This document shows, one piece after another, positions 53,333 to 62,643 of a stretch of 64,000 bases of DNA. The translations under genes were made by a program, and so were the position numbers. Source of the stretch: Clostridium transplantifaecale (GTDB taxonomy: Bacteria; Bacillota; Clostridia; Lachnospirales; Lachnospiraceae); contig NZ_UYZY01000006.1 in the NCBI RefSeq assembly GCF_900626075.1, positions 124,001 through 188,000 of the forward strand, given 5' to 3'. Positions within the stretch are counted from its first letter, which is position 1, and each line of letters begins with the position of its first letter. Under the pieces are notes generated by a model, which made no database searches, was not told the DNA's origin, and saw nothing but the letters and a program-made list of their open reading frames with translations.

Positions 53333-54373
53333 ATGAACCATGATATTGTCATAATCGCGGAGCAGAGAGACTTAAAATTACAGAAAATCAGTTTGGAACT
53401 GATTTACGGGGCCAGAGACCTGGCAAGACAGACGGGAGGCAGGGTAATCGCCGTTATCGCCGGTTTCCGGCTTAAAGAATCCGCAGAGAAACTGGCGGAA
53501 GAAGGCAGTGACGAAGTGTGGGTAATTGACTCTCCATTCCTTGAAACGTACAGGGCGAAACCCTATGCGGAAGCCGTGAGCCTGGCCATTAAAAAGGCAG
53601 AACCTGAAATTGTCCTCTTCGGATCCACCATGACCGGGATAGAAATCGCCTCCGGCGCCGCCGCCAGGCTTAATACCGGCCTTGTCACCGACTGCACCGC
53701 CCTCTCCCTCTCACCGGAAGACGGCCTGCTGCTCATGACGCGCCCCAATACGGACGGAATTTCCATCGATACCTTTGTCTGCAAAGAAAAACGGCCGCAG
53801 ATGGCTACGGTCAGGCCGGGCGTGCTTGCAAAAATGAGGGCCGCGGATACATTTCCTGCTGAAGCGGCGCCGCCGGATTTGCACTCTCCCGCTGTGGTCC
53901 CGGCGGTTATCCGATCCTTTCCCGTGGATTTTAGTGATATAGAAGACGGCGTCTCCGTCATCTCCACGGTCAAAGGCAGGGAACAGGAATCCGACATCAC
54001 CCGGGCCAGGGTCCTTGTCGCAGGAGGGCGCGGCATCGGCAGTCCGGAAGGATTTAAAACGCTCCGGACACTGGCATCCCTCCTGGACGGCCAGATTGCC
54101 TGTTCCAGGGCATGTGTGGAGTCCGGTTGGATCGACGCCTCCCCTCAGGTGGGACAAACGGGAAAAACCGTGCGCCCCGACCTCTATCTGGCCTGCGGAA
54201 TCTCGGGAGCATTCCAGCACGTGACGGGAATGGAGGCGTCCCGGCTGATTATTTCCATCAATAAGAATCCGGCCGCGCCGATTTTCGATATTTCCGACCT
54301 TGGAATTGTCGGCAGCGTGGAAGTCCTGCTGCCAAAGCTCATCAATGCCCTGACGGAGTATCAGAGAGCATAA
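53333..54373 (+). CDS. Electron transfer flavoprotein alpha subunit 2
   Basis: 346 residues. The FAD domain is intact: VAGGRGIGSPEGFKTLRTLA, SRACVESGW, PQVGQTGKTVRPDLYLACGI and INKNPAAPIFDISDLGIVG. So it should bind the electron-transferring FAD. Partner of EtfB2; together they link an NADH or other donor with acyl-CoA dehydrogenase 2. Confidence 0.94.
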   Translation: MNHDIVIIAEQRDLKLQKISLELIYGARDLARQTGGRVIAVIAGFRLKESAEKLAEEGSDEVWVIDSPFLETYRAKPYAEAVSLAIKKAEPEIVLFGSTMTGIEIASGAAARLNTGLVTDCTALSLSPEDGLLLMTRPNTDGISIDTFVCKEKRPQMATVRPGVLAKMRAADTFPAEAAPPDLHSPAVVPAVIRSFPVDFSDIEDGVSVISTVKGREQESDITRARVLVAGGRGIGSPEGFKTLRTLASLLDGQIACSRACVESGWIDASPQVGQTGKTVRPDLYLACGISGAFQHVTGMEASRLIISINKNPAAPIFDISDLGIVGSVEVLLPKLINALTEYQRA

Positions 54374-54391
54374 GCACCCTGCCCGTGAGCA

Positions 54392-54420
54392 TTGACAAAA
54401 AATCCACAGAATGCTACACT
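54392..54420 (+). promoter_or_regulatory. Promoter of the But CoA-transferase gene
   Basis: Perfect TTGACA (54392-54397) and TACACT (54415-54420) with 17-base spacing, giving this gene its own unit downstream of etfA2. Confidence 0.75.
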
Positions 54421-54461
54421 TATTTCATCATTTTAAAAAGTTTAAGGATAAGGTGAACAGT

Positions 54462-55805
54462 ATGGATTATAAGAAAATGTATGCAGAAAAACTGGTTTCC
54501 GCCGACGCGGCCGCGGCAGTGGTCAAGTCTGGTGACTGGGTTGACTATGGATGGACGACCGGAACTCCGGTTGCCGTAGACGCCGCCCTGGCAAAACGTA
54601 TGCCGGAGCTGACCAACGTCAATTTCAGGGGCGGAATCCTGATGTGGGTACCGGAGATTTTCAAAATCGAGAATCCGGCCGAGCATCTCACATGGAATTC
54701 CTGGCACATGAGCGGAATCGAGAGAAAGGCAATTGCACAGGGATTTTCCTATTATGCTCCAATCCGCTATTCCGAGCTTCCAAGATACTACAGAGAATCC
54801 TCTACCAAACCGGACGTTGCCATCTTCCAGGTTGCTCCGATGGACGCACACGGATACTTTAACTTCGGGCCAAACGCCTCCCATATGGCAGCCTGCTGCG
54901 AAACCTCCAAAGTCATCATCGTGGAAGTGAATGAGAATATGCCGGTCTGCCTCGGCGGATTTGAAAACGGCGTACATATCTCCCAGGTTGATATGGTTGT
55001 AGAGGGAAGCAATCCTCCTATCGCCGAGATGGGTGCAGGCGGAGCCGCCACAGAGGTGGATGAGGCTGTTGCAAAACTGATTGTGGAGGAGATCCCGAAC
55101 GGAGCCTGCCTTCAGCTCGGTATCGGCGGAATGCCGAATGCCGTAGGTTCCCTCATCGCCAAGTCAGACTTAAAGGATCTGGGCGTTCACACCGAGATGT
55201 ATGTTGACGCATTTGTGGACATTGCCGCCGCCGGTAAGATCACAGGCGCTCACAAGGGCATCGACAAGGGCCGTCAGGTTTACGCATTCGGCGCCGGTAC
55301 GAAAAAACTTTATGACTATATTAATAACAATCCTGAATGTATGAGCGCACCGGTTGACTACACCAATGATATCCGCTCCATCTCCGCGCTGGATAACTTC
55401 ATGTCCATCAACAATGCGGTAGACGTAGACCTCTTCGGACAGGTCAATGCGGAGTCGGCAGGCGTTAAACATATCAGCGGAGCAGGCGGACAGCTTGACT
55501 TTGTTCTGGGCGCTTACCTTTCCAAAGGCGGAAAGAGCTTTATCTGCTGTTCCTCCACCTTCAGCACAAGGGACGGCCAGTTGAAATCCAGAATTCTTCC
55601 GACCTTAAACCAGGGTTCCATCGTAACGGACACCCGCGCCAATATCCATTATCTCGTAACAGAGTACGGCAAGGTTAATTTAAAAGGTCTGTCCACCTGG
55701 CAGAAATGCGAAGCTATCATCTCCGTTGCACATCCACAGTTCAGAGATGAACTGATTAAGGATGCCGAGAAGATGAATATCTGGAGACGCAGCAATAAGA
55801 TTTGA
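54462..55805 (+). CDS. but: Butyryl-CoA:acetate CoA-transferase
   Basis: 447 residues from ATG 54462 ([20 protein letters not shown]) behind aaggtga. Strong resemblance to Roseburia and Faecalibacterium But: [56 protein letters not shown], catalytic Glu in [11 protein letters not shown], and [13 protein letters not shown]. It swaps butyryl-CoA with acetate to give butyrate and acetyl-CoA, the last step of butyrate formation in many gut clostridia. It can serve both the main operon and the second cluster. 4-hydroxybutyrate CoA-transferases are close relatives. Confidence 0.93.
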   Translation: MDYKKMYAEKLVSADAAAAVVKSGDWVDYGWTTGTPVAVDAALAKRMPELTNVNFRGGILMWVPEIFKIENPAEHLTWNSWHMSGIERKAIAQGFSYYAPIRYSELPRYYRESSTKPDVAIFQVAPMDAHGYFNFGPNASHMAACCETSKVIIVEVNENMPVCLGGFENGVHISQVDMVVEGSNPPIAEMGAGGAATEVDEAVAKLIVEEIPNGACLQLGIGGMPNAVGSLIAKSDLKDLGVHTEMYVDAFVDIAAAGKITGAHKGIDKGRQVYAFGAGTKKLYDYINNNPECMSAPVDYTNDIRSISALDNFMSINNAVDVDLFGQVNAESAGVKHISGAGGQLDFVLGAYLSKGGKSFICCSSTFSTRDGQLKSRILPTLNQGSIVTDTRANIHYLVTEYGKVNLKGLSTWQKCEAIISVAHPQFRDELIKDAEKMNIWRRSNKI

Positions 55806-55820
55806 GAAATATAAAGAATA

Positions 55821-55869
55821 ACAGAACCGCCGCAGGCAGGGACTCATATCCCGTCTGCGGCGGTTCTGT
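55821..55869. terminator. Bidirectional terminator between but and smr
   Basis: A 15-base perfect stem, ACAGAACCGCCGCAG (55821-55835) with its complement (55855-55869), between convergent genes. Confidence 0.75.
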
Positions 55870-55879
55870 CTGCCGTGTT

Positions 55880-56131
55880 TTAGTATTCGCGCAGCACCAG
55901 TTCCGTTATTCCCTGGTTCATCCCGTGCTCCAGCCGCACCACCCGCGGTTCACGGCCGTAGGAATACTCCTCCCAAATCATGTTCTTTATTCCCGTTCCT
56001 CCATGGAACCCATGTATCAGGCGGAGCCGGTAGACATTCCGACCTGCCCGGTCAATCTGGGCGTCGATCAGGCGTTTTGCCTCCTCAGCCTTCCTGCCGT
56101 GCAGATCCAGTTCTATGATTCCGCCGTTCAT
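55880..56131 (-). CDS. Smr-domain protein
   Basis: 83 residues, a stand-alone Smr domain. IIELDLHGRKAEEAKRLID has the LDxH motif and LIHGFHGGTGIKNMI the HGxGxG-type motif of Smr nucleases and RNA-binding domains (as at the end of MutS2). Start overlaps the upstream gene by four bases. Function of small Smr proteins is unclear; RNA or DNA nicking is possible. Confidence 0.85.
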   Translation of the reverse strand: MNGGIIELDLHGRKAEEAKRLIDAQIDRAGRNVYRLRLIHGFHGGTGIKNMIWEEYSYGREPRVVRLEHGMNQGITELVLREY

Positions 56132-56568
56132 CGCTCTGCCCCTGTGGTCTCACGGATCAGACGTTCAACCGCTTCGTCCGTGTAGGACAGGAGTTTACCG
56201 AAATCCCAGGCAATCCGGTAACGGGCCTCCCCCGTATACCTGCCTTCTTTGATTAACTCTTCCTTCCGTTTTCTGAGGGACAGATAGCTGTCTAAATCTT
56301 CGTCATTCTTATAGAAGATATAGTGACTGGCTCCTCTGTTCATCTCTTCCGGAAATAGATCCGTGACAAGAGAATCATTTTCTGCATACATCTTGGTACC
56401 ATACTGAGCGCATATCTCACGGCATGCCTCCAAACACTCATCCCGCTCCTCCTGCGTCCGGCACGGGTGGCTCATGGCAATCTTCTTTACTCCCGCGTTA
56501 ACCATCTCATTAAAACAGTCGATCACTCCCAACTGGTAGGAATATGCATCAATCTCTCTTTTGTTCAT
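56128..56568 (-). CDS. Conserved hypothetical protein coupled to Smr
   Basis: 146 residues, soluble, charged, no signal peptide. Distinct stretches: YQLGVIDCFNEMVNAGVKKI, MSHPCRTQEERDECLEACRE and MYAENDSLVTDLFPEEMNRG. I do not recognise a domain. Its stop overlaps the start of the smr gene, so the two are co-translated. Good ribosome site (ggtgag). Confidence 0.8.
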   Translation of the reverse strand: MNKREIDAYSYQLGVIDCFNEMVNAGVKKIAMSHPCRTQEERDECLEACREICAQYGTKMYAENDSLVTDLFPEEMNRGASHYIFYKNDEDLDSYLSLRKRKEELIKEGRYTGEARYRIAWDFGKLLSYTDEAVERLIRETTGAER

Positions 56569-56714
56569 CCCTGCTCACCTCTCCTGGCAAATATTTTCTG
56601 CCCTAAGTATAGCATGCACAAACTTAATTTGTCACTGCGGTTTTATGCTTTTACACCCTATAATCTCATGTGTTATTATTCACACCGCATTGCGCTGTGA
56701 ACAATAACATCTCA

Positions 56715-58004
56715 TCACTTCAGCATCTGTACCAGCACTCCCCCAAGAGTCAGCATCAGCGCGCCGCATGACCTGGTCACAATCTGCGCAAAAGGGAGCA
56801 GTTCCATCCGCTTCGCGCTGCTCAGAACGGCTACGTTGCCCGAACCTCCCATGTTGGTTGTGCACATACCGGCGGCAATGGCAGACTCCAGAGGATAAAA
56901 TCCCATCCTTTTACCAACAAATGTGGCGGTCAGCGTGATCGCCGCAACAACCAGAACCACCGTAAGAAGGTAGAACGGAGTGATTGTGCTGAGAATAGTC
57001 TTTAAATCGATCAGCGTGGCACCGATTCCCGTCAGGGCCGCCGCCGTCCAGCTGTGGATGGCAAACTGCCCCCACTCCCTCGCCGCATCCTCCAGCTGCT
57101 CCGACATGATTCCGGTACCCTTCACCAAAACCACTGCAATAATCATCCAGGCATAAGTCGGGATGACAGGCACATACCGATGAAACAGCGCCCCCAACTC
57201 ATAAAATGCCAGGGAAATGACAAGTCCCGTACACAGCAGGGCAAAAGTAGGTTTCATCGGCGGACGCGGCTCTATCTCATGCCCGTCGTTGACAAGACGC
57301 CCGTTTCCCGTCAGGTTCGGTTTCCGTTCTCCCAGGTTGTTTGCCAGTGCTCCGAACACAATAGCCACACAGTTTCCCAGCACGGTGGCCGGGGCGATAC
57401 GGGTCAGTATCCCTCCCGCATCCATTCCCAGCACGGAGGAATACATCTCTGAAAGAGGAACCGCTCCCGCCGTCATTCCTCCGCTCGTCATCGGAATCCC
57501 AATAAAAAGGATTCCCTCCAGGAAGCTGTTTCCCATAAAAAGTCCGAGAACCCCGGACAGGCTCACTCCCACCGCCAGCGCAATCACTGCGGTCGGGAGC
57601 AGTTTTACGGTTGCTCTGATCAGAAGATCCCGGTCAATATTGAACAGGCTGCCGGTGATCAGGGCGGAAATATAAAACACCAGGAATCCCTCCTGGTTCA
57701 CAAAGTTATCTATAATTGTATGTGTCTCCTCCGGTATCAGTCCAGCCGATTGAATCACGGCCGCGCCCAGAATGCAGATAACGGAACCTCCCAGATAAGT
57801 CTGGACCACCGGCACCGAATTGCCGATTGCATTCAGCCCCTCTCCCAGCACCATTAAAAATATCAGGCCTCCCACCAGGCCTTTCGGCAGACAGCCTGCA
57901 TACATACAGACCGTGACCAGCGCAAATATCGCCAGATAAAGCGGAAGCGGAAAACCGGCTATTTTTACCCACGCCTTTTTACCAGTATCTCTTTCCATAT
58001 CCAT
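56715..58004 (-). CDS. 2-hydroxycarboxylate transporter family symporter
   Basis: About 429 residues; ATG 58004 is used, another ATG lies six bases downstream. Twelve or so helices. The 2HCT hallmark GGxG loops are visible: MTSGGMTAGAVPLSEMYSSV in the first half and CTTNMGGSGNVAVLSSAKRM in the second. Members import citrate, malate or lactate with sodium ions. No citrate lyase or malolactic gene is adjacent, so the substrate is open. Confidence 0.92.
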   Translation of the reverse strand: MDMERDTGKKAWVKIAGFPLPLYLAIFALVTVCMYAGCLPKGLVGGLIFLMVLGEGLNAIGNSVPVVQTYLGGSVICILGAAVIQSAGLIPEETHTIIDNFVNQEGFLVFYISALITGSLFNIDRDLLIRATVKLLPTAVIALAVGVSLSGVLGLFMGNSFLEGILFIGIPMTSGGMTAGAVPLSEMYSSVLGMDAGGILTRIAPATVLGNCVAIVFGALANNLGERKPNLTGNGRLVNDGHEIEPRPPMKPTFALLCTGLVISLAFYELGALFHRYVPVIPTYAWMIIAVVLVKGTGIMSEQLEDAAREWGQFAIHSWTAAALTGIGATLIDLKTILSTITPFYLLTVVLVVAAITLTATFVGKRMGFYPLESAIAAGMCTTNMGGSGNVAVLSSAKRMELLPFAQIVTRSCGALMLTLGGVLVQMLK

Positions 58005-58096
58005 CACTCCTCCAATGTCTTCTCTGCTCTAATCTTTTAATCATAGCATAGCAAAACCGGAATTTCCATTATATTGAAAAAAAATATCAAAACCTA

Positions 58097-58125
58097 TTGA
58101 TTTTTTCTCTCCCACCCCATATAAT
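58097..58125 (+). promoter_or_regulatory. Promoter of marR-MATE
   Basis: TTGATT (58097-58102) and perfect TATAAT (58120-58125), 17-base spacing, about 200 bases before marR. Confidence 0.65.
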
Positions 58126-58155
58126 AGTTGAAGTTAACAACGGTTATATTATGCA

Positions 58156-58183
58156 ACATACGAATTACCATGATTTCGTATGT
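58156..58183. promoter_or_regulatory. Dyad operator candidate in the marR-MATE leader
   Basis: ACATACGAA (58156-58164) and TTCGTATGT (58175-58183), a 9-base perfect inverted repeat downstream of the promoter, of the size bound by MarR dimers. Confidence 0.55.
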
Positions 58184-58325
58184 ATCTGATTCATCACTAT
58201 TTTATTGCAGTTTGGCCCGAATGTATTTTTCGTTACTGCGCGCGGAGTGAATAGTAACTCTCTTACCTCACTAATGCTCAATCCCCGGCTAAACTGTATC
58301 TCATATTATTTCCCGGGAGGTTTTT

Positions 58326-58754
58326 ATGCAAATCAATATTGGTATTATACGCCGATGTGAGCAGAGTTTTTTGAGGGATCGGCTGCGCACCTGTAAGCTT
58401 AAGCCTGTGGACAGCGTTGTCCTGCTGGCCTTAAGCCGCCACGGACAGTGCAACCAGGACACCCTCTGCAGTATCGTCAATATCGACAAGGGCCGGATGG
58501 CAAGGGTGATGGAGCGTCTGGAAGAACGCAGCCTGATACGCCGTCTGGTTAACCCTGACAACAAACGTGAAAAACTGATTGAAATGACGGAAGAAGGGGA
58601 GAAGATGCTGGAAGTCATCAATTCCTTTTCCAGAGAATGGAATGAACGCTGTTTTGCAGGATTCACGGAAGATGAAAAGCAGGAGTACCAAAGTTATCTG
58701 GAGCGGATTGCCAGAAATGCTCTTGCAGGAAAGGAGAATATAGAAAATGATTAA
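58326..58754 (+). CDS. MarR family regulator of a MATE exporter
   Basis: 142 residues. Winged helix: VDSVVLLALSRHGQCNQDTL, VNIDKGRMARVMERLEERSL, wing NPDNKREKLIEMTEEG. Shine-Dalgarno gggagg. The stop lies inside the MATE gene (8-base overlap), so both proteins are co-produced. It probably represses the pair until a toxic ligand binds. Confidence 0.93.
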   Translation: MQINIGIIRRCEQSFLRDRLRTCKLKPVDSVVLLALSRHGQCNQDTLCSIVNIDKGRMARVMERLEERSLIRRLVNPDNKREKLIEMTEEGEKMLEVINSFSREWNERCFAGFTEDEKQEYQSYLERIARNALAGKENIEND

Positions 58755-60105
58755 AAATCTGACGGAAGGAAAACCGCTGAAACTGCTGTTTTTCTTTTCT
58801 CTTCCTATGCTGATGGGAAATCTGTTTCAACAATTATACAACATGGTGGACTCCATCGTTGTCGGCAATTTTGTCGGAGCCGACGCTCTGGCCGCCGTCG
58901 GGGCATCGTTCCCGGTTGTTTTTCTGGCTGTTGCCTTGGCCTCCGGTCTGTCTATGGGATGCAACGTAGTTATCTCCCAGCTCTTTGGAGCGGGACGGGT
59001 GCGTGAGATGAAAACCACGATTTCCACCGCACTGATCGGCCAGTTTGTCTTAAGCGCCGCTATCACCGTGATTGGAGAGATTATCTCCCCCGGAATTTTA
59101 AGGCTCTTAAAAACACCGGACAATATCATGGCGGACTCCCTGATTTACCTGCGCATTTATCTTGGAGGAGCCATTTTCCTCTTTATTTACAATACTTTAA
59201 ACGGTATCTATAATGCTCTGGGGGACAGTAAGACACCGCTTTGCTTCCTGATATTGTCCACCCTGACTAATATCGTACTGGATCTTTTGTTTGTAATCAA
59301 GTTCCACATGGGCGTCGCCGGTGTGGCCTGGGCCACTCTGATTGCCCAGGGAGTCTGTGCCGGCCTGTCGTTAGTCGTTATCATGGCCCGTCTTAAAAAT
59401 CTGGAGGATGAACCGGGGCATGAGGATGAGGGCAAACGGCCGCTGTTCCATTTCTCCGCGGTGGAACGGATTGCCAGAATCGGCGTTCCATCCATGATTC
59501 AGCAGTCCATCGTCTCCATCAGCATGCTGATGATGCAGGGTCTGGTAAACTCCTACGGCTCCGTCTTCATTGCCGGTTATACGGCTGCGACTAAGATCGA
59601 CAGCCTTGCAATGATGCCCAACATGAACTTTTCAAACGCCATGTCCAGTTACACGGCCCAGAATATCGGGGCAGGGAAAATTGAACGCGTTAAAGAAGGG
59701 TATAAAGCCAACATGTTTATGGTTGTCGTATTCAGCGCCATTATCACCCTGGTTATCTTCCTGTTCGGCCCGAATCTGTTAAACATGTTTATGGATTCCA
59801 ATGCTAACGTCCAGGCAATCAATTATGGCATGGATTATATGCACGTAGTATCCTCGTTCTACATATTAATGGGAATCATGTTTTCAAGCAATGGTCTTTT
59901 ACGGGGCGCGGGCGATATGAAAACCTTTATGTTCAGCTCGCTGGGCAACCTTTTCTCCCGTGTACTCCTGGCTTACTTCCTGGCCAGCCGCATCGGCCCG
60001 GGGGCAATCTGGTGGTCCATCCCGATTGGATGGTTTGTTGGTTCCGCTATCTCCTTTACAAGGTATAAAACCGGAGGATGGGCGAAAAAAGCTCTAGTGA
60101 AATAA
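58747..60105 (+). CDS. MATE family efflux transporter
   Basis: 452 residues, twelve helices. LPMLMGNLFQQLYNMVDSIV and VGANALAAVG-like VGADALAAVGASFPVVF mark the first repeat, GVPSMIQQSIVSISMLMMQG the second. Exports drugs or metabolites with sodium or proton exchange. Regulated by the overlapping marR. Confidence 0.94.
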   Translation: MIKNLTEGKPLKLLFFFSLPMLMGNLFQQLYNMVDSIVVGNFVGADALAAVGASFPVVFLAVALASGLSMGCNVVISQLFGAGRVREMKTTISTALIGQFVLSAAITVIGEIISPGILRLLKTPDNIMADSLIYLRIYLGGAIFLFIYNTLNGIYNALGDSKTPLCFLILSTLTNIVLDLLFVIKFHMGVAGVAWATLIAQGVCAGLSLVVIMARLKNLEDEPGHEDEGKRPLFHFSAVERIARIGVPSMIQQSIVSISMLMMQGLVNSYGSVFIAGYTAATKIDSLAMMPNMNFSNAMSSYTAQNIGAGKIERVKEGYKANMFMVVVFSAIITLVIFLFGPNLLNMFMDSNANVQAINYGMDYMHVVSSFYILMGIMFSSNGLLRGAGDMKTFMFSSLGNLFSRVLLAYFLASRIGPGAIWWSIPIGWFVGSAISFTRYKTGGWAKKALVK

Positions 60106-60160
60106 CGGTTCTGATAGAAATACAACTGAATCTGCCCTGAGTGTATGCGGCAGAAAAAAG

Positions 60161-60199
60161 CACCCCCGAGAGGCTTTATGCCACGCTCGGGGGTGTTTT
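60161..60199 (+). terminator. Terminator of marR-MATE
   Basis: Perfect 10-base stem CACCCCCGAG (60161-60170) with its complement (60186-60195), then four T; A-rich upstream side may make it work in both directions for hppA. Confidence 0.85.
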
Positions 60200-60288
60200 A
60201 TGATACAGAAGGAGCGCTTGCCGCCGGAAAGTTTATTCCATGCCGGACAGCAGCGCTCCCGATGTCTGATTTTATGCCATTTCAGTCT

Positions 60289-62373
60289 TTACAGAAGATG
60301 GAATGAAACAACCACTCCCGCAAATACGATCGAAACCATCGTGGTCAGCTTAATCAGGATGTTGATGGCAGGACCTGAGGTATCTTTGAATGGGTCACCT
60401 ACAGTATCGCCTACAACCGCTGCCTTGTGGCAGTCGCTTCCCTTGCCGCCGTGAGCTCCGCTCTCGATGTATTTCTTTGCATTGTCCCAGGCTCCGCCTG
60501 AGTTAGCCATCATGATGGCAAGTACGAAACCTGTAACGGTATTTCCGGCAAGAAGTCCGGCCACGCCGTTTACTCCGAGGATAAGGCCAACTCCGACAGG
60601 TACGATAACGGCAATCAGCGCCGGTGCAATCATCAGGCTCTGTGCTGATTTTGTACACATGTCTACGCAGGCTGCATAGTCGGGCTGCTCTTTTCCTTCC
60701 ATCAGTCCGGGGATTGCCTTGAACTGGCGGCGCACTTCCACTACGATGGACTGCGCTGCCTTACCTACGGCATCCATAGTAAGGGCTGCGAACAGGAACG
60801 GCAGCATACCGCCGATGAAAAGACCAATCAGTACAGGCGGATTAATAATAGTCAGATCCATCTCTAGGTCGGGTGCAATCTGATGTACTTTATCAATATA
60901 AGATGCAATCAGGGCCAAAGCCGTTAAGGCTGCGGAACCGATGGCAAAACCTTTACCGGTTGCCGCGGTCGTGTTGCCCAGGGAATCAAGGGCATCCGTA
61001 CGTTCCCTTACTTCGTGAGGCATATGGGTCATCTCGGCAATACCGCCCGCATTATCGGCGATTGGGCCGTAAGCATCGGTTGCCAGTGTGATTCCCAGTG
61101 TGGACAGCATACCTACTGCGGAAACGCCTACTCCGTAAAGTCCCAGGTTGAAATCGGATGCTCCGCCTGCGCAGAAATAGCTGACGAGCACGGAGATGCC
61201 GACGATAACAACAGGAGCCACCGTGGAAAGCATTCCAAGAGAGAGTCCGCTGATAATAACGGTTGCAGCGCCTGTCTCACTGGAACCGGCCAGATCCTGT
61301 GTCGGTTTGTAAGTGTCGGATGTATAATACTCTGTCAGCGCGCCAATCAGGACACCGGCAACAAGTCCGGAAATGATGGCCGCGTATACGCCCATATTAT
61401 TCGGAAGCAGCACCTTCACTGCCACGAAAGAAGCGATAATGATTAAAACGGCACTGATATTCGTACCTTTTCTCAGAGCCTGCAGAAGGTTCTTCTGGGA
61501 TGCATCCTCTTTGGTGCTTACAAAGAAGGTGCCGATGATGGAGAAGAGAACTCCCAGTGAAGCTAAGAGCATTGGAACTGCAACGCCCTTCACACCCAGT
61601 CCTGCTGCAACAGCCAGGGCGAATGTGGATAAAATGGAACCTACATAGGATTCGTAAAGATCGGCGCCCATACCGGCAACGTCGCCTACGTTGTCACCTA
61701 CGTTGTCTGCGATAACAGCCGGATTACGCGGATCATCCTCCGGAATTCCCGCCTCGACCTTACCAACCAGATCGGCGCCTACGTCGGCCGCTTTTGTAAA
61801 GATACCGCCGCCTACACGGGCAAACAGCGCCATACTGGAGGCGCCCATACCAAATGTCAGCATGTTGGCGGTTACCTGGGCAATACGCTCAGCCTCAGGC
61901 AGTGAACCGAATACCAGGTTCAAAATCGTGTACCAGATGGTGATATCGAGAAGTCCAAGGCCTACAACCGTAAATCCCATAACGGAACCGGCGGAAAAGG
62001 CCACCTTCAGTCCTCTGTTCAGGCTGTGGGACGCTCCCTCTGCCGTACGGCAGTTCGCCATCGTGGCGGTGCGCATTCCGATGAATCCGGATAATCCTGA
62101 GAAAAATCCGCCTGTCAGGAACGCAAACGGCGTAAAGAAGCTGAGTAAACCGCTGAACGCCAAACCTAATAATATTACAAACATAACTGCAAAGAAAATA
62201 CCGATACCCTTATACTGTCTCTTCAGATAAGCATTGGCACCTTCACGCACAGCAGTGGAAATCCGAATCATCTCGGAGTTTCCTTCCGGCTGTTTTTTCA
62301 CTTTGGCAAACATCGATGCTGCGAACAAGAGCGCTGCCAGTGAACCAACCGCTACAAAATACATAGCATACAT
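60289..62373 (-). CDS. hppA: Membrane-bound ion-pumping pyrophosphatase
   Basis: 694 residues, about 16 helices. Catalytic motifs: DVGADLVGKVEAGIPEDDPR, NPAVIADNVGDNVGDVAGMG, DAYGPIADNAGGIAEM and HKAAVVGDTVGDPFKDTSGP. Hydrolyses pyrophosphate to pump Na+ or H+ outward. GNTVTGFVLAIMMANSGGAW places Ala (A of LAIMMANSGGAWDNAKK) before NSGGAWDNAKK, so the K+-dependence class would need an alignment; clostridial enzymes are usually Na+ pumps. Single-gene unit with its own promoter. Confidence 0.95.
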   Translation of the reverse strand: MYAMYFVAVGSLAALLFAASMFAKVKKQPEGNSEMIRISTAVREGANAYLKRQYKGIGIFFAVMFVILLGLAFSGLLSFFTPFAFLTGGFFSGLSGFIGMRTATMANCRTAEGASHSLNRGLKVAFSAGSVMGFTVVGLGLLDITIWYTILNLVFGSLPEAERIAQVTANMLTFGMGASSMALFARVGGGIFTKAADVGADLVGKVEAGIPEDDPRNPAVIADNVGDNVGDVAGMGADLYESYVGSILSTFALAVAAGLGVKGVAVPMLLASLGVLFSIIGTFFVSTKEDASQKNLLQALRKGTNISAVLIIIASFVAVKVLLPNNMGVYAAIISGLVAGVLIGALTEYYTSDTYKPTQDLAGSSETGAATVIISGLSLGMLSTVAPVVIVGISVLVSYFCAGGASDFNLGLYGVGVSAVGMLSTLGITLATDAYGPIADNAGGIAEMTHMPHEVRERTDALDSLGNTTAATGKGFAIGSAALTALALIASYIDKVHQIAPDLEMDLTIINPPVLIGLFIGGMLPFLFAALTMDAVGKAAQSIVVEVRRQFKAIPGLMEGKEQPDYAACVDMCTKSAQSLMIAPALIAVIVPVGVGLILGVNGVAGLLAGNTVTGFVLAIMMANSGGAWDNAKKYIESGAHGGKGSDCHKAAVVGDTVGDPFKDTSGPAINILIKLTTMVSIVFAGVVVSFHLL

Positions 62374-62419
62374 AATCTTTCCTCCCCTTGTCTTGGTATA
62401 AATTCATACCTTTTCATCC

Positions 62420-62448
62420 ATTATATTGGTAGAATCCGGCAATTTCAA
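62420..62448 (-). promoter_or_regulatory. Promoter of hppA
   Basis: TTGAAA (62443-62448) and perfect TATAAT (62420-62425), 17-base spacing, about 40 bases before the start codon. Confidence 0.75.
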
Positions 62449-62643
62449 TAACGCTTTACAGATACTTTACAAATTAATGTTAAAATCGGTGTTACGCTTT
62501 ATTTCTTTCGGAATTTTCTTTATATTTTAAAAAATCATAAATTAATATTGTCAAATCCTTGTCAATTAATAATGAGTTCTCATAAATCAAAGCCGCCAAT
62601 CTCGTTTTCAGAGCCTTTTAAGAGCAATGAAGCGGAGCCTGAA

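Larger units (their letters stand above)
58008..58325. other. Divergent regulatory gap, 2HCT symporter and marR-MATE
   Basis: A/T-rich, no gene. It holds the marR-MATE promoter, a long leader, a 9-base dyad at 58156-58183, and a GTTACT...AGTAAC dyad near 58229-58255. Confidence 0.5.

Noticed and set aside
56600-56625. Further GCATGC site near 56612
   Set aside because: Only the six-base core is present without the full palindrome; such a 6-mer is expected many times by chance.
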